Assembly (NCBI RefSeq): GCF_007988945.1
Contig: NZ_BJVC01000002.1
Span: forward strand, 558,001 to 622,000
Source of the DNA: Swaminathania salitolerans
GTDB lineage: Bacteria; Pseudomonadota; Alphaproteobacteria; Acetobacterales; Acetobacteraceae
Length of the DNA: 64,000 nt
Reading direction: 5' to 3'
This document shows positions 48,341-57,676 of the stretch, in pieces. Within the stretch, counting starts at the first letter, position 1. Each line of letters opens with the position of its first letter. A model generated the notes under the pieces. The model worked only from the letters and a program-made list of their open reading frames with translations, ran no database searches and was not told the origin of the DNA. Both the position numbers and the translations under genes were made by a program.

Positions 48341-49507
48341 TCAGGAGGCAGGCAGAAGGGCCCGGAGATTGTCGAGCTCACCGAGAATATCCTCGAGAGC
48401 CAGCCGCAACTCCTGACGCTCCCGCAGAAGCTGCGCCCGATGCTCCTGCAATGCGAGAATTTCCGCGCCGAGCGCCTCTTCCACGCGCGATGCCTCTTCG
48501 GAGCCCGGAGCCTCGCGTTCCGTTTCCCCGGCACGGTCCTCGCCAACAAAGGCATCCTCGCTTCCGGCTTGGAGCTCTGCGCCCGTCTCCGACAGGGTCC
48601 CGCGCACATCCAGGAATATCCGGTCCGATGCGACATCCGCCGGATCTTCCGCATCGCGATTCCTCGCCTCTCCGGACGAATGCAGACCGGACACGGTGTC
48701 GCCGGCGGGTGCTGGCGTTTGCGCCTCCGGCAACTCGTCTTCGAAGCTTACCGGGAGCGATGACTCATCCTCGTGAGTCGCTTCGGATCCTGCTTCGGGC
48801 GTCGCTGGCGCAGGCTTCGGCTCCGCGCCGGACAGGTCATCAGCTCCCGACGGCGTATAGGCCGGGGTCGAACCGGTAGCAGCCGACTCGCGCCCGTCTT
48901 CATGTCCGTGCGGAGAAGAGACACCTGTGAAGGGCGAATCGTCTGCATGTGCGATTTCCGCCGTCTGCTGCCCAGGAGACTCCAGCCCGGGAGACTTCAA
49001 CCCGGAAGACTCTGGGCCGGAAGACTCCAGTCCTGAAAACTCCGGGCTCCCGGAAGGCTCCGGGATCTCGAGGGGAATCCGCCTTTCCGACCTGTCTCCG
49101 ACCTCATCTCCCTGTGTGTCCGACATGATTTCCGTATCGTGGATGTCGGGCTGCGCGCGCGATGCGTCTTCGGGTCGGCCGGGATCTGCCAAACGCTCTT
49201 CCGCGCCTTCCCTGAGGAGACGCTGCACGCCCTTTATGGTGTAGCCCTGCACATAGAGCAGGTCTGTGATCCGCCGCAGGACCGCAATATCCTCCGGGCT
49301 GTAATACCGGCGTCCCCCTCCCCGCTTGAGCGGCTTCACCTCGGAAAAGCGGGTCTCCCAGAAACGCAGGACATGTTGGGGGACGTGGAGTTCATCGGCA
49401 ACCTCGCTGATGGTCCTGTAGGCGTTCGGCCCCTTTTCGAGTCGATCGAGGGCGGCCCTGTCTTCCGACATGCGCGCAAGATCGGTTCCGGGGGAGATAC
49501 TGGTCAT
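48341..49507 (-). CDS. MerR-family transcriptional regulator with long variable tail
   Basis: 388 residues. The N-terminal 75 residues after about residue 25 form the MerR DNA-binding domain (YRTISEVADELHVPQHVLRF, with WETRFSEVKPLKR). The rest is an acidic, Ser/Pro/Glu-rich linker with five-residue repeats (SGLES, SGPES, SGLKS, PGLES) encoded by a 15-bp tandem array, then a C-terminal helix (about 345-385) that may form a coiled coil for dimerisation. The ATG overlaps the ihfA stop as ATGA. The ihfA-merR-tRNA-Pro order is typical for alphaproteobacteria. Confidence 0.9.
   Translation of the reverse strand: MTSISPGTDLARMSEDRAALDRLEKGPNAYRTISEVADELHVPQHVLRFWETRFSEVKPLKRGGGRRYYSPEDIAVLRRITDLLYVQGYTIKGVQRLLREGAEERLADPGRPEDASRAQPDIHDTEIMSDTQGDEVGDRSERRIPLEIPEPSGSPEFSGLESSGPESSGLKSPGLESPGQQTAEIAHADDSPFTGVSSPHGHEDGRESAATGSTPAYTPSGADDLSGAEPKPAPATPEAGSEATHEDESSLPVSFEDELPEAQTPAPAGDTVSGLHSSGEARNRDAEDPADVASDRIFLDVRGTLSETGAELQAGSEDAFVGEDRAGETEREAPGSEEASRVEEALGAEILALQEHRAQLLRERQELRLALEDILGELDNLRALLPAS
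48975..49049 (-). repeat. 15-bp in-frame minisatellite inside merR
   Basis: Five near-identical 15-base units, for example GGAGACTCCAGCCCG, GGAGACTTCAACCCG, GAAGACTCTGGGCCG, encoding a five-residue Ser/Gly/Glu-rich repeat. A partial sixth follows with a small indel. Confidence 0.85.
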
Positions 49508-49827
49508 GACTCGTCGCTTTCTGTGGCAAGCCCCTCGGTGGACTCGCCGTTGACTTCCGCCCTCAGGATCTGGCTCGGTCGAAAGACCAGCACGGAGCGT
49601 GGCAGGATAGGGACCTCGATGCCGGTCTTCGGATTGCGTCCGACCCTGCGGCCCTTCTGACGGACGGAAAAGGTCCCGAAGCCGCTCAGCTTGACCGTCT
49701 CGCCCTGCTCGAGTCGCGAGACGATCATTTCCAGCACCGATTCGAGCAGATCGGCAGATTCATGCCGGGAGAGCCCGACCTGGCTATAGATATGTTCGAC
49801 GAGCTGGGCGCGAGTCACCGTGGTCAT
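49504..49827 (-). CDS. ihfA: Integration host factor subunit alpha
   Basis: DNA-bending protein of 107 residues with the HU/IHF fold: LVEHIYSQVGLSRHESADLLE then GETVKLSGFGTFSVRQKGRRVGRNPKTG and the intercalating proline loop. The acidic tail after the core (GESTEGLATESDES) is longer than in E. coli. It acts with the beta subunit encoded elsewhere. It follows fabH by about 170 bp. Confidence 0.94.
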   Translation of the reverse strand: MTTVTRAQLVEHIYSQVGLSRHESADLLESVLEMIVSRLEQGETVKLSGFGTFSVRQKGRRVGRNPKTGIEVPILPRSVLVFRPSQILRAEVNGESTEGLATESDES

Positions 49828-49996
49828 GACGACACCGTATCATGACGGCAAGGGAGGTCAATCGGATCCACGCCTCCCCTGCCCGTTCGGGCGATGAGCG
49901 CGCGAGACTTCAGCCGCGGCGATCATCGCCCCGGCGCGTCAGGGAAGAAGGCGGGTTGACTCAGGGTCGGGCAATCCCTGGCCTCATCCCGACAGA

Positions 49997-50953
49997 TCAC
50001 ATGCGGAAAAGTGCGGATCCCCAGGTCAGACCGCCGCCGAGAGCTTCGAGCAGAACGAGCTCGCCTCTCTTGATCCGGCCGTCACGGACGGCCTCGTTGA
50101 GAGCGAGGGGAATCGAGGCCGCGGAGGTATTGGCATGACGATCCACGGTCACGACCACGCGCTCGAGCGGCAGGGCCAGCTTTCTGGCCATGCCTTCGAT
50201 GATCCGCAGATTGGCCTGATGGGGCACGAGCCATGCGATGTCCTGCCCGCTGAGCCCGTGACGCTCGAGCGCCTCGTCGACCACCGAAGAGAGCTTTGCT
50301 ACCGCATGACGGAAGACCTCCCGCCCCTGCATATGCAGTACGGGACGCGTCGCGTCCTCGCCACCGACGAACAGGAGATCGCCATGGCGACCGTCGCTGT
50401 GCAGATGAGTGGAGAGAATCCCGGCCTCCGCCTCATCCTCGCATCGCTCGAGAACGACGGCACCCGCACCGTCCCCGAACAGGACGCAGGTCGCCCGGTC
50501 TTCCCAGTCGAGAATGCGGGAATAGACCTCCGAGCCGATCACGAGCGCCTTTCTGGCCTGACCGCTCCGAATGAATGCCTCAGCCGTGGAGAGCGCATAG
50601 ACGAAGCCGGAGCAGGCAGCGCTCAGATCGAAGGCGAATCCTCCTGTGATGCCCAGCTCGGCCTGAACACGCGCCGCGACCGCAGGAAAGCTCTGATCGG
50701 GCGTCGCCGTCGCAACGATGACCGCGTCGATCCCGGTAGCAGGAACACCGGCATAATCGAGTGCCTGCCGGGCGGCGGCGCTGGCCATGCTGACGGCGGT
50801 CTCGCCCTCGCCAGCAATATGGCGCTGGGCTATGCCGGTGCGGGTGCGGATCCACTCATCCGACGTATCGATCCGCTCGGCCAGCTCGGCATTGGTGACG
50901 ACGTTTTTGGGCAGGTACCCGCCAAATCCGCTCAGACGCGCACGCACGGACAT
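49997..50953 (-). CDS. fabH: Beta-ketoacyl-ACP synthase III
   Basis: Starts fatty-acid synthesis by condensing an acyl-CoA with malonyl-ACP, 318 residues. Catalytic triad: Cys114 (AACSG), His245 (VPHQAN) and Asn275 (HANTSAAS). It is the third gene of rpmF-plsX-fabH, 69 bp after plsX, linking ribosome and membrane lipid synthesis. Confidence 0.97.
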   Translation of the reverse strand: MSVRARLSGFGGYLPKNVVTNAELAERIDTSDEWIRTRTGIAQRHIAGEGETAVSMASAAARQALDYAGVPATGIDAVIVATATPDQSFPAVAARVQAELGITGGFAFDLSAACSGFVYALSTAEAFIRSGQARKALVIGSEVYSRILDWEDRATCVLFGDGAGAVVLERCEDEAEAGILSTHLHSDGRHGDLLFVGGEDATRPVLHMQGREVFRHAVAKLSSVVDEALERHGLSGQDIAWLVPHQANLRIIEGMARKLALPLERVVVTVDRHANTSAASIPLALNEAVRDGRIKRGELVLLEALGGGLTWGSALFRM

Positions 50954-51022
50954 AGAACTTCCTCATGAATTGACGCCCTCAGGGCCCTGAGACCGCTGTC
51001 TGCACGGACCTCGCCCCGCCTC

Positions 51023-52114
51023 TCAGGCGGCGGAGGAGGAAGCCGCAACTTCGCCTTCCGGGGCCGAGGCCATCAGCATTTCGACCTGTGCGAGACGGTC
51101 ACGGATCTTTTCGTTGATCTGATGCGTCACGGCGTCCATCGCAACATCGACGGCAGCGGCGAATCCTTCGGCATCCGCACCACCGTGGGACTTTACAACG
51201 ATTCCGTTGAGACCGACGAACACGGCGCCGTTATAGCGGCGCGGGTCGATCCACTCCTTCATGCGCTCGAGCCCCGGGCGCACGAGAAGATAACCGATAC
51301 GGGTCAGGAGACTGGTCCTGAACACGCGCTGAAGCAGGAGAGAAACGAGCTTGAGCGCGCCTTCTCCCGTCTTCAGGGCGATATTGCCCGAAAACCCGTC
51401 CGTCACGACGACATCCGTCGTCCCGGCGGTAATGTCGTGCCCCTCGACGAATCCGTGAAACTGCGAAGCAAGGGCCGAATTCCTGAGGATCTCGGCGGCC
51501 ACACGGAGGCGCTCATCGCCCTTGAGTTCCTCTGCGCCCACATTCAGCAGGCCGATGCTCGGTGCCGGAAGACCCAGAACCGCCTTGGCGAAGGCCTCGC
51601 CCATGACGGCGAATTCGACGAGATTGCGTGCGTCGCAGGCGATGTTCGCGCCCAGATCGAGCATCACGACATCGCCGCGCGCAGACGGATTGACCGCAGC
51701 CATCGCCGGACGGGTAATGCCCGGCAACGTCTTGAGAACGATCTTGGCCAGAGCCAGCATCGCCCCGCTATTGCCCGCGGAAACGACGCCCCCGGCCTCA
51801 CCCGAGGCGACGGCATCGATGGCCATGCGCAGGGACGAATCCCGCAGACGCAGGGCCGCAGTCGGCTTCATTTCCATCGAGATGGAGGAGGGTGCATGGC
51901 GGATCTCGCAGATCCGTCTCGCCTTGGGAAACCGGGGAAGCAGGGTTCCCAGAACGGCCTCGTCTCCGACCAGGAGAATTCTGGCAGAGGGATGTCGATC
52001 GGCAGCGCGATCCAAACCGGCCAGAACGATGTCGGGAGCATGATCCCCGCCCATCGCATCGATAGCCAAACTATAAGGCGCAGCCTCGTAGGCCGGCGCA
52101 CTAGAGTCAGTCAT
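51023..52114 (-). CDS. plsX: Phosphate acyltransferase PlsX
   Basis: Makes acyl-phosphate from acyl-ACP for phospholipid synthesis, 363 residues. Family signatures are IDAMGGDHAPDIVLAG at the N-terminus and SAGNSGAMLALA, with NVGAEELKGDE later. An extra short C-terminal Ala/Ser-rich tail is present. It is preceded by rpmF and followed by fabH. Confidence 0.97.
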   Translation of the reverse strand: MTDSSAPAYEAAPYSLAIDAMGGDHAPDIVLAGLDRAADRHPSARILLVGDEAVLGTLLPRFPKARRICEIRHAPSSISMEMKPTAALRLRDSSLRMAIDAVASGEAGGVVSAGNSGAMLALAKIVLKTLPGITRPAMAAVNPSARGDVVMLDLGANIACDARNLVEFAVMGEAFAKAVLGLPAPSIGLLNVGAEELKGDERLRVAAEILRNSALASQFHGFVEGHDITAGTTDVVVTDGFSGNIALKTGEGALKLVSLLLQRVFRTSLLTRIGYLLVRPGLERMKEWIDPRRYNGAVFVGLNGIVVKSHGGADAEGFAAAVDVAMDAVTHQINEKIRDRLAQVEMLMASAPEGEVAASSSAA

Positions 52115-52178
52115 GCTCCGCCCCGCGTGTCATTCAAACAAGATGAGCCGGCACCCCGGGCACCGGCTCGATCAAGCC

Positions 52179-52382
52179 TCAAACGCGAACGGTCGTCTTG
52201 AGCGTCTTTCCGGCGGCCACGACTTCGCGCCCGTCATAATGACCGCAATGCGCACAGACGTGATGGGGACGCTTCAGCTCGCCACAATTGCTGCACTCCG
52301 CATGAGCCTGAACGCTCAGCGCATGATGGCTGCGACGCATGCCCATGCGGGACGGCGTGGTCTTTCTCTTGGGGACGGCCAT
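52179..52382 (-). CDS. rpmF: 50S ribosomal protein L32
   Basis: 67 residues beginning [20 protein letters not shown], with a four-cysteine zinc ribbon ([18 protein letters not shown]). It lies between the DUF177 gene and plsX, as in most proteobacteria. The start is the methionine after an AAGAAAGAGG leader. Confidence 0.96.
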   Translation of the reverse strand: MAVPKRKTTPSRMGMRRSHHALSVQAHAECSNCGELKRPHHVCAHCGHYDGREVVAAGKTLKTTVRV

Positions 52383-52519
52383 GGCTGGAGCCTCTTTCTT
52401 CTGAGATCGCACCCGAGCCCGGTCGCCACTCGACCGTTACAGGAAGCGATACTGTTCACTATGATCAGGCGGGCGGCTCTAGCAGACCCCGGGCGAGGTC
52501 GCAAGCATCCTGTGCGTTT

Positions 52520-53074
52520 CTACTCGATATCTGACCTTTTTTTCAGGGCAGAGAGATCGGCCAGCGCACTGAACGGATTGGGCCGCTCGCCCGCCTCCTC
52601 CTGCATCTCGCGCGGCGCCTCGTCAACAGCGTTCTCGAGACCGGCGCCCGGCTTTCTGGGATAGGCAGGCAAGGCCAGTGCGAGCTGCTCGGCTGCCACC
52701 TCGCCCAGATCCAGATCCCGGCCTTCATAGGGAATCTCATCCACGGCATCGATATCCGAAGCGGTCTCTTCCGAAAAACGATGGGCGGGTACGAGGCGGA
52801 CCACGAAGGATTCGTTTACGACATCCTCGAAGGGTTCTCCCGTGATGACGCATTCGAGCACGACATGGGCCGTCAGCACGCCCTCGAGTACGAAACGGTC
52901 CCCGCTCTCGGGCGTCACGCGAAAACGACACCCGAAGGCATGGATGTCGGGAATACCGAAGCGACGGGCCAGCGCTGTGCATTCGCTCCGGCTCGCCTCG
53001 AGCGTCTCGACGATCCCCTCATGTCCGATCCGGTTGATCCTGATCGTACGTACGAATTCCGGCTTGTCCGTCAT
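52520..53074 (-). CDS. DUF177/YceD family protein
   Basis: 184 residues of the family that precedes rpmF and is linked to 23S rRNA accumulation. Conserved cysteine region LTAHVVLECVITGEPFEDVV (about 68-87) and the EIPYEGRDLDLGEVAAEQLALALP segment. The C-terminal tail is Ala/Glu/Ser-rich. An open frame to its left is a shadow extension. It diverges from bamE. Confidence 0.88.
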   Translation of the reverse strand: MTDKPEFVRTIRINRIGHEGIVETLEASRSECTALARRFGIPDIHAFGCRFRVTPESGDRFVLEGVLTAHVVLECVITGEPFEDVVNESFVVRLVPAHRFSEETASDIDAVDEIPYEGRDLDLGEVAAEQLALALPAYPRKPGAGLENAVDEAPREMQEEAGERPNPFSALADLSALKKRSDIE

Positions 53075-53284
53075 GACTGCTTTCCTGACACGATATTGGG
53101 AAGAAAACCGCGCCTCGCCCCCGAAGCGCCGGGACGGATTTCCTTTTACGAATTGCCTTAACGTCGCACTCCGCAATATAGAAGAGTCGGTTTGCCTCAT
53201 GTTGTCTTCCGCACGATCGCGCAAGAAGGGAACAGGATGCGCGATCCGAGCCTTACCGATCACTGCAGGACGACACATTCCGCC

Positions 53285-53857
53285 ATGACGAGCGCCTTCG
53301 AAAAGACCTCCCCGCGGCAGAAAACGCATGCGGGTCGCGTGCGCGCCCTGCTTTGCATCATGCCCCTGAGCCTCGCCGGGTGCTCGGTTTTCGGCCCGAT
53401 CCCGCAGAATCGCGGATCCCTGATCGAAAAGGACGATTACGCCCAGCTTCAGCCGGGCACGAGCACGCGCAACGACGTGACCGACATTCTCGGCTCTCCG
53501 ACCGCGCATGCGACGTTCGACGACAACACCTGGGTCTATGTCTCGCTCGTGACCGTGCCGCAGCCTCTCGGTTTCCCGCGAATCACCAAGCAGAACGTGC
53601 TCGTGCTCGCTTTCGACAATACGGGCGTGCTGCGGCGTATGGATACGCTGCACCGCAAGAACGGCTATGATGTCGGCATGGTCGGCGAGACGACCCCGAC
53701 GCCGGGCACGAAGGTCAACGTGCTGCAACAGCTGCTCGGCAATGTCGGCCGCTACAACCCGATGAGCAATATGGGCAACACCTTCGGCGGCACCCAGGGT
53801 CCGCTCGGCGCCGGCGTCGGCACGGGCCACGGTGGAACGGGCAACTCCATCCCCTGA
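53285..53857 (+). CDS. bamE: Outer membrane assembly lipoprotein BamE (SmpA/OmlA)
   Basis: BAM complex lipoprotein. Lipobox LSLAGC, then the core RGSLIEKDDYAQLQPGTST and VTDILGSPTAHATFDDNTW with QNVLVLAFDNTG, all typical. The C-terminus extends by about 50 residues rich in Gly and Asn. The start at 53285 gives a 33-residue signal peptide; an upstream ATG at 53237 has a better ribosome site (AAGGGAACAGG) but a signal of about 49 residues. It diverges from the DUF177 gene, as is usual in alphaproteobacteria. Confidence 0.9.
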   Translation: MTSAFEKTSPRQKTHAGRVRALLCIMPLSLAGCSVFGPIPQNRGSLIEKDDYAQLQPGTSTRNDVTDILGSPTAHATFDDNTWVYVSLVTVPQPLGFPRITKQNVLVLAFDNTGVLRRMDTLHRKNGYDVGMVGETTPTPGTKVNVLQQLLGNVGRYNPMSNMGNTFGGTQGPLGAGVGTGHGGTGNSIP

Positions 53858-53959
53858 TGCCTCGCCGCTGCATCCTGTAGCGGCACCTGCCTTGTCGCGG
53901 TTGCGCCTTCCCGGGGGTCGCGCCTCCCAGCGGCCGCCCGCCATGCCTGACCGCCTGCG

Positions 53960-55297
53960 TCAGCGCGGCAGTTTGAGCACGACACGCAACCCGCCCAGAG
54001 GGCTGTTGCGCAGAATCACACTTCCCCCATGTGCCGCCATGATGTCGCGCGCAATGGTCAGGCCGAGCCCGGTGCCCGGGCCGGTGGTGCTGAACGCCCG
54101 GAAGACATCCTTCCGCCGGGACTGGGCGATTCCCGGCCCGTCATCGTCGATCGTGATTTCTGCCATACGCGCGGTGCCGCTCAGCGTGAACGCCATGCGT
54201 CCGCCGTGTCTGCGCGCATTTTCCGCCAGATTGATCAGGACGCGACGCATCGCGTCCGGACGCACCGGGACGACAAGCGAGTCGTCGGCGTGAATTGCGA
54301 GAACCACACCGCCGGCACGGGTCGTTGCCGTTGCGACATCCTCCAGCAGCGCGACGAGATCGGTGGGCACGGGATCTTCCTCCCCCTCACCGCGCGCGAA
54401 GGAGAGATAACTGCCGATCAGCCTCTCCATCTCGCCGATATCGGTGATCATGTCCTCGATATCGGGACGCAGCTCCTGCGCGTCGACGCTCCCTTCCACG
54501 GGCAGCATCGCAAGGGTCAGACGCAACCGCGTCAGAGGGGTGCGCAGATCGTGCGAGACCCCGGCCAGTACGGCCGTTCGCTGCGCCACGAAACGGTTGA
54601 CGCGGGCCTGCATGCGATTGAAGGCCAGAGCGGCCTTGCGGATCTCCAGCGCTCCTTGCGGACGGATCGGCCCGTCATCCCGGCCCAGCCCGAAATTCTC
54701 TGCCGCGCGGGCAAGACGCCGTATCGCGCGGACCTGCTTTCCGACGAAGAGACTTGCGATCAGGAAGAGGATCAGGGCGCTGCCGACCTCCCAGGCCACG
54801 AAAAGCCAGACAGGCCCGACATCGAGGCGCTTGCGGGGAACGATGACATCGAGCACGCCGTCGCGCAGAGGGATCTCGAGCCGGACGCTCTGCCGCGTCG
54901 CATTCCAGTCGATATGGCAGGGCGCGCCGAAAATCCGGCGCACCGAATCCGTCAGATCCTCGTCCATCGGTCCCAGAACGAACGGAGCGGGCGTCGCGGG
55001 AAGGTGCGCACCGCGCCGGAACGCAATCTCGAGCTGCAACCGCGCGCGGGCGCGCTGGACGATCCAGCCGGTATCCTGCGGCATATGCTCGATCGAATCG
55101 AGCGCGATGGCCAGATCCGATACCACACTGTCGGCAAGACGACGGGATACGACATTGAGATAATTGCCGTAAAACAGCTGGAGCGCGACGATCTGCGTCA
55201 CGAGAAGCGGCATGGAGACGATCAGGAGCGATCGCCCCTGAAACGAGCGCGGCAGAACCCGCCGGATGAGGCGCTCGAAAAAACGGGCCGAATACAC
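53960..55297 (-). CDS. Sensor histidine kinase (EnvZ-like)
   Basis: 445 residues: an N-terminal helix (about 22-45), a periplasmic loop, a second helix (about 163-185), HAMP region, H box GVSHDLRTPLTRLRL with phospho-acceptor His249, and the ATPase domain with N box (NLAENARRHG), DDDGPGI and GTGLGLTIA. The signal is not known. It follows the response regulator gene by 15 bp and forms one operon with the MarR gene. Confidence 0.92.
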   Translation of the reverse strand: MYSARFFERLIRRVLPRSFQGRSLLIVSMPLLVTQIVALQLFYGNYLNVVSRRLADSVVSDLAIALDSIEHMPQDTGWIVQRARARLQLEIAFRRGAHLPATPAPFVLGPMDEDLTDSVRRIFGAPCHIDWNATRQSVRLEIPLRDGVLDVIVPRKRLDVGPVWLFVAWEVGSALILFLIASLFVGKQVRAIRRLARAAENFGLGRDDGPIRPQGALEIRKAALAFNRMQARVNRFVAQRTAVLAGVSHDLRTPLTRLRLTLAMLPVEGSVDAQELRPDIEDMITDIGEMERLIGSYLSFARGEGEEDPVPTDLVALLEDVATATTRAGGVVLAIHADDSLVVPVRPDAMRRVLINLAENARRHGGRMAFTLSGTARMAEITIDDDGPGIAQSRRKDVFRAFSTTGPGTGLGLTIARDIMAAHGGSVILRNSPLGGLRVVLKLPR

Positions 55298-55312
55298 CGG
55301 ATCCCCCCCCCT

Positions 55313-56002
55313 TCAGAGCCCGGGTTTCAGAACATAGCCCTTGCCGCGAACCGTCTGCAGGAAACGTGGCTCCTTCTGATCGGGCTCGATGCGACGCCTC
55401 AGCCGCGTGACCTGTACATCCACCGCGCGCTCACCGATCTCCTCCATGCCCAGAGCTTCGGCGATCGCCTCGCGGGAAAGCACCTCTCCCGGGGTCTGGG
55501 TCATGACACCCAGAAGCGCGGCTTCCCCGCTGGTAAGATGAACGGTGCCTTCCGGCCCGCTCAGCAGACCGCGTCCGGTATCGAATTCCAGCCTGCCCAG
55601 ACGCAGGATACGCGGCTTGCCCGGCGGAGGGGGCGCCTGACGTCGCAGATGCGCCTGCAGTCGGAGCAGCAGCTCCCGGGGTTCGAAAGGCTTGGCCAGA
55701 TAATCGTCGGCTCCGGATTCCAGACCGATGATCCTGTCCGCCGGTTCGCCACGGGCCGTCAGGAGAACGATGGGCCAGCTCTGACCCTGCTCGCGCAGCC
55801 ATCGCGTCAGGCTCAGACCGTCCTCGCCCGGCATCGTGATATCGGCGACCATCGCATCGGGATGCGTGATACCGAGAATCCTGCGCGCCTCTTCCGCATT
55901 GCCTGCGGTCGTGATCCGGAATCCGTTCTCCGAGAGAAATCTCTGCAGGAGACGAAGCAGACGGGCGTCGTCATCGACGACCAGAACATGCGGCGCAGTC
56001 AC
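55313..56002 (-). CDS. OmpR-family response regulator
   Basis: 229 residues: receiver with acidic pair at DD (10-11), phospho-acceptor Asp54 (VADITMPGEDG) and K103-region, then a winged-helix effector (VDVQVTRLRRRIEPD). The start overlaps the MarR stop as ATGA. It is most like PetR of Rhodobacter, which acts with a MarR-type PetP; the kinase downstream is a likely partner. Confidence 0.92.
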   Translation of the reverse strand: MTAPHVLVVDDDARLLRLLQRFLSENGFRITTAGNAEEARRILGITHPDAMVADITMPGEDGLSLTRWLREQGQSWPIVLLTARGEPADRIIGLESGADDYLAKPFEPRELLLRLQAHLRRQAPPPPGKPRILRLGRLEFDTGRGLLSGPEGTVHLTSGEAALLGVMTQTPGEVLSREAIAEALGMEEIGERAVDVQVTRLRRRIEPDQKEPRFLQTVRGKGYVLKPGL

Positions 56003-56481
56003 GATGATGTCTCCTCTCCCTGCAGGGTCGCGAGCACGCGACGGAACCCCTCCACGGCCTGCCCCCCTGCCGCACGATAGGCGGATGTCATGCGATCGCG
56101 CAGGGAGGCGAAGAGCTCTTCTTCTATCGCGCCGCCCTGCACCGTCAGATGCAGGCGTTTGAGGCGTCTGTCATGGCGATCGGCCCGCTGCTCGAGCAAT
56201 CCGCGCGCCATGAGGTCCTGCAACACCCGGTTGAGACTCTGCTTGGTGATGTTGAGGCGCCGCAGAAGGTCGCTCATGGTAAGACCCTGATGGGTGGAAA
56301 CGAGGAACAGGACACGATGATGCGCCGCGCCGAGCCCGTATTCCCTCTGCAGGGGCTCGCAGGTCGCTCCCAGCTCCCGCCAGGCGAGCAGCATGGCTTC
56401 GTAGGTCTGCCGGATCTGCTCTTCGCGAAGATAGAGATGGGCCTGACCCGGCGCATCGCGCGGAACCCGCAATCCCGACAT
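55999..56481 (-). CDS. MarR-family regulator (PetP-like)
   Basis: 160 residues with winged-helix core (VLFLVSTHQGLTMSDLLRRL, recognition region ITKQSLNRVLQDLMARGLLE, wing RADRHDRRLKRL). It precedes the response regulator and kinase, matching the petP-petR arrangement in Rhodobacter. The ligand is unknown. It lies 2 bp after def. Confidence 0.88.
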   Translation of the reverse strand: MSGLRVPRDAPGQAHLYLREEQIRQTYEAMLLAWRELGATCEPLQREYGLGAAHHRVLFLVSTHQGLTMSDLLRRLNITKQSLNRVLQDLMARGLLEQRADRHDRRLKRLHLTVQGGAIEEELFASLRDRMTSAYRAAGGQAVEGFRRVLATLQGEETSS

Positions 56482-56483
56482 GC

Positions 56484-57014
56484 TCAGCCCTCGCCCGCTC
56501 GCAATACCGGAAATTCGCTCGCATAGCCGAATGTCGTGAAATCGGTCATGCGCATCGGATAGAGAATGCCATCCAGATGATCCTGCTCGTGCTGGAGCAC
56601 ATTGGCATGAAAGCCGCGCGCGATGCCGCTGACCGGCGCACCCTCAAGATCGAATCCGCGAAACGCGATTTCCGCATGACGCGGCACGCTGCCGCGCAGT
56701 TCGGGCAACGAAAGACAGCCTTCCTGACACATCATCATGGCGTCTCCGACGGGAGCCAGCTCGGGATTGATCAGAACGCCGGGTGGAATCGGGGCTTCCC
56801 CCGGGGCACAGCGCGGCTCCGGCACCTGATAGACGAACAGACGCAAGGATTTGTGAACCTGGGGTGCGGCGAGCCCTGCCCCCCTGGCATCGAGCATGGT
56901 CTCGATCATGTCCGAAACCAGCTGCCTTATGGCGGAAGAATGAATATCCTCAACCGGTTGCGCCTTCTGAAGCAGAACCGGATGACCCATACGCGCGATC
57001 TTCAACAGCGCCAT
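56484..57014 (-). CDS. def: Peptide deformylase
   Basis: Removes the N-terminal formyl group, 176 residues. All three motifs are intact: GAGLAAPQ (45-52), EGCLSLP (98-104, Cys100) and HEQDH (142-146), giving the metal site. It is the first gene of the MarR-OmpR-kinase series rather than partner to fmt, so it may be one of two deformylases. Confidence 0.95.
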   Translation of the reverse strand: MALLKIARMGHPVLLQKAQPVEDIHSSAIRQLVSDMIETMLDARGAGLAAPQVHKSLRLFVYQVPEPRCAPGEAPIPPGVLINPELAPVGDAMMMCQEGCLSLPELRGSVPRHAEIAFRGFDLEGAPVSGIARGFHANVLQHEQDHLDGILYPMRMTDFTTFGYASEFPVLRAGEG

Positions 57015-57235
57015 ATTGCGTGCTCGTCCTTACTGGGCAGGAAAGTTCCCGACAATTCGTTCATGGTGACACGAATAATTTTCGGGCGATACTGATCAAA
57101 CCGTTTGTGTCCGTTCGAAAGATCGTGCTAAGGCGGCGGCCTCTTTGGAACGCATTGCCATCGGTACCGCGTTCTGGACATCGCATTCACAAGCAAGATC
57201 ATGAATTTCATGATCGGACAGGAGATGGCAGACCC

Positions 57236-57439
57236 GTGCAGGTTCTGGTTCGTGACAACAATGTTGATCAAGCGCTCAAGGCGCTCAAGAAAAAGATGCA
57301 GCGCGAAGGCGTTTTCCGCGAGATGAAGCTGCGTCGCCACTTCGAAAAGCCGTCGGAGCGCCGCGCGCGCGAGGCTGCCGAAGCGGTGCGTCGTGCACGC
57401 AAGATGGAGCGCAAGCGTCTGGAGCGTGAAGGGTTCTGA
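57236..57439 (+). CDS. rpsU: 30S ribosomal protein S21
   Basis: 67 residues in the typical [20 protein letters not shown] form, with the start GTG after ACAGGAGATGG. Basic and helical throughout. The gene is followed by a strong terminator. It diverges from def across 221 bp. A long upstream open frame is a shadow. Confidence 0.93.
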   Translation: MQVLVRDNNVDQALKALKKKMQREGVFREMKLRRHFEKPSERRAREAAEAVRRARKMERKRLEREGF

Positions 57440-57461
57440 TCCCTCGCCCGGACCGGAGCAG

Positions 57462-57492
57462 AAAAAACCGCCGTTCATCCGGCGGTTTTTTT
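57462..57492. terminator. Bidirectional rho-independent terminator after rpsU
   Basis: Stem CCGCCG/CGGCGG with a 6-base loop, flanked by six A and seven T. It lies 22 bp after the rpsU stop and faces the convergent peptidase gene. Confidence 0.88.
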
Positions 57493-57676
57493 ATGTCCGA
57501 TCGCCGCATGACTCCGGGATCGCCCTGCGCATGAAGTCCCGCCCTGCGCAATGTTACGACCCTGCCCGGGCCTCTGGTCCGGCCGATGCCCGGACAACGC
57601 TGCAAGCCGCACCCTGTGACGGACGGTTGGCCCGCCACAGGGTCGGCATCGCCGGCGCGCGGTGCGCCTTGTGCTT

